Shown: positions 62,758 through 64,000 of the stretch, piece after piece
How positions within the stretch are numbered: position 1 is the stretch's first letter
How the letters are laid out: every line of letters begins with the position of its first letter
Source of the DNA: Congeria kusceri
Taxonomy: Eukaryota; Mollusca; Bivalvia; Myida; Dreissenidae
DNA: 64,000 bases
Direction: 5' to 3'
Assembly (NCBI GenBank): GCA_027627225.1
Contig: CM051030.1
Location: 20,417,105-20,481,104, forward strand
Made by a program: the position numbers and the translations under genes
The notes under the pieces: generated by a model
What the model was told of the DNA's origin: nothing
Seen by the model: the letters and a program-made list of their open reading frames with translations, nothing else
Databases searched by the model: none

Positions 62758-64000
62758 AAACAAGAGGGCCACAATGGCCCTGGGTCGCTCACCTGAGTTA
62801 AAGGCATCATAATGACTTATAACAAGAGGGCGAAATGGCACTAAAGCACTTACCTGAGTATAAAGATCTGGGCCTTGCAGTTTCAGGAGAATATTTGTAT
62901 AGTCTATATAAACCATGTGACCCATAGGGTGTGGCCACTTTCTACCCCAGGGGAATAATTTAAACAATATTTGTAGAGGACCACTATACAATATTACATA
63001 CCAAATATGAAACCACTGGGCCTTGCGGTTTCAGAGGAGAAGATTTTTAAAGTCATTTTGCTATTTAAATCTACATTAACTATGTGATCCACAGGGTGTG
63101 ACCATTTTTTTACCCCAGGGACATCATTTGAACAATCTTTGTAGAAGACCACTATACAATATTACATACCAATTACAAGAAACATGGAAATTCCACATTT
63201 TTTCGAACGAAATGCATTAACGTCAGCACAATTGTTTTTAGTCTATTATTAGTGACCTTGACCCCACCCAACCAATATGCAATCCCAAGTGAGGTCTTGA
63301 TATAAGATATCTATGTATGAAGTTTCATTAAAATATCTCAATACATTCTCAAGTTGTTGAGCGGAAATTGCTTTTCTATTTTTAGTAACAGTGACCTTGA
63401 CCCCACCAACCCCATATGTAATCCAAAGCGAGGTCTCGATATAAGGTATCTAAGTATGAAGTTTTATTAAAATATCTCAATGCGTTTTCAAGTGATTGAG
63501 CGCAAACCATTTTTCTATGTTTAATAACAGTGACCTTGAACTTGAACCCACCCACCCCATAAGCAATACCAAATGAGGTCTCAATATAACATATATGTGT
63601 ATTAAGTTTCATTAAAAGATTGCAATGCATTCTCAAGATATTGAGCGGAAACCGTTTTTCCATTTTAAATAACAGTGACCTTCACCCCACTGACCCCATA
63701 TGCAATCCCAAGCAAGGTCTAGATATAAGGTATCTATGTATTAAGTTTCATTGACATATCTCAATGCGTTTTCAAGTTCTTGAGTGGAAGCAGTTTTTCT
63801 ATTTTTAGTAACAGTGACCTTGACCTAGACCCCACCCACCCCATATGCAATCCCAATTGAGGTCTGGATATAAGGTATCTATGTATTAAGTTTCATTTAA
63901 ATATCTCAATGCGTTCTCAAGTTATTGAGCTGAAACCGTTTCCTATTTTTAGTAACAGTGACCTTGACCCCACCCACCCAATTAGCAATCACAAGCGAGG
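62758..64000. mobile_element. HINE-like 5' ends and minisatellites, cut by window edge
   Basis: Two 5' ends of the element B type stand in a row: ACAAGAGGGCCACAATGGCC at 62760 (six-pair stem AGGGCC/GGCCCT, then CGCTCACCTGAG) and AACAAGAGGGCGAAATGG at 62821 (then CTTACCTGAG). Two monomers of 148 bases (CTGGGCCTTGC.GTTTCAG at 62868 and 63016) follow. From about 63240 there are six monomers of 140-147 bases with CAGTGACCTTGACCCCACCC, GGTATCTATGTAT.AAGTTTCATT and TCTCAATGCGTT. No 3' end is seen before the window stops. Readings at 62749-62991 and 63382-63663 are repeat by-products. Confidence 0.65.

Overview
The window looks like nuclear DNA of a bivalve mollusc. It is AT-rich and gene-poor, coding sequence is split into very small exons with GT..AG borders, and it is full of repeat families I associate with bivalves: minisatellite-bearing elements that start ACAAGAG and end GCTAAAAA, a foldback MITE carrying GTCGTCCCGGATTAGCC, and PIF/Harbinger DNA transposons. 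Species cannot be fixed by eye. I see no bacterial gene, virus, CRISPR array, rRNA or tRNA.

Region 1 (1-46586) is a head-to-tail array of one 18.7 kb unit: copy 1 at 1-18699, copy 2 at 18700-37397, and copy 3 cut short at 37398-46586. The window edge falls inside the array, so its left end and total copy number are unknown. By eye the copies differ at only about eleven sites. Each unit carries a broken two-gene Harbinger transposon (a four-exon transposase and a convergent Myb-like partner), several minisatellites and foldback elements, remnants of an Ig-like and a secreted-protein reading frame, a candidate first coding exon, and in copies 1 and 2 a run of seven small exons that reads as the C-terminal tail of a tyrosine-rich membrane receptor. 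Copy 3 ends 64 bases before the first of those tail exons.

Region 2 (46574-48850) is an element with 33-bp inverted ends whose left end coincides with the end of the array. Nested in it is a Helentron-like (HINE/pearl-type) element with ten roughly 165-bp monomers.

Region 3 (48851-64000) is single-copy DNA with inserted elements: a MITE with a TAA target duplication (51543-52373), a second HINE-like element (52442-53316), two related minus-strand receptor pseudogenes (Thr-rich stalk, membrane segment, Tyr-rich tail) at 54757-57070 and 58197-58864, a third HINE-like element whose ends (57844 and 60794) bracket the second pseudogene, and the 5' part of one or two more HINE-like elements running off the right edge.

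The most unusual items are the near-identical 18.7 kb array and its breakpoint in a transposon end, the duplicated receptor-tail exons, the 5' stem-loops kept in shape but not in sequence between HINE families, and the receptor exons lying inside HINE boundaries. All exon models were made by reading alone and need transcript data.
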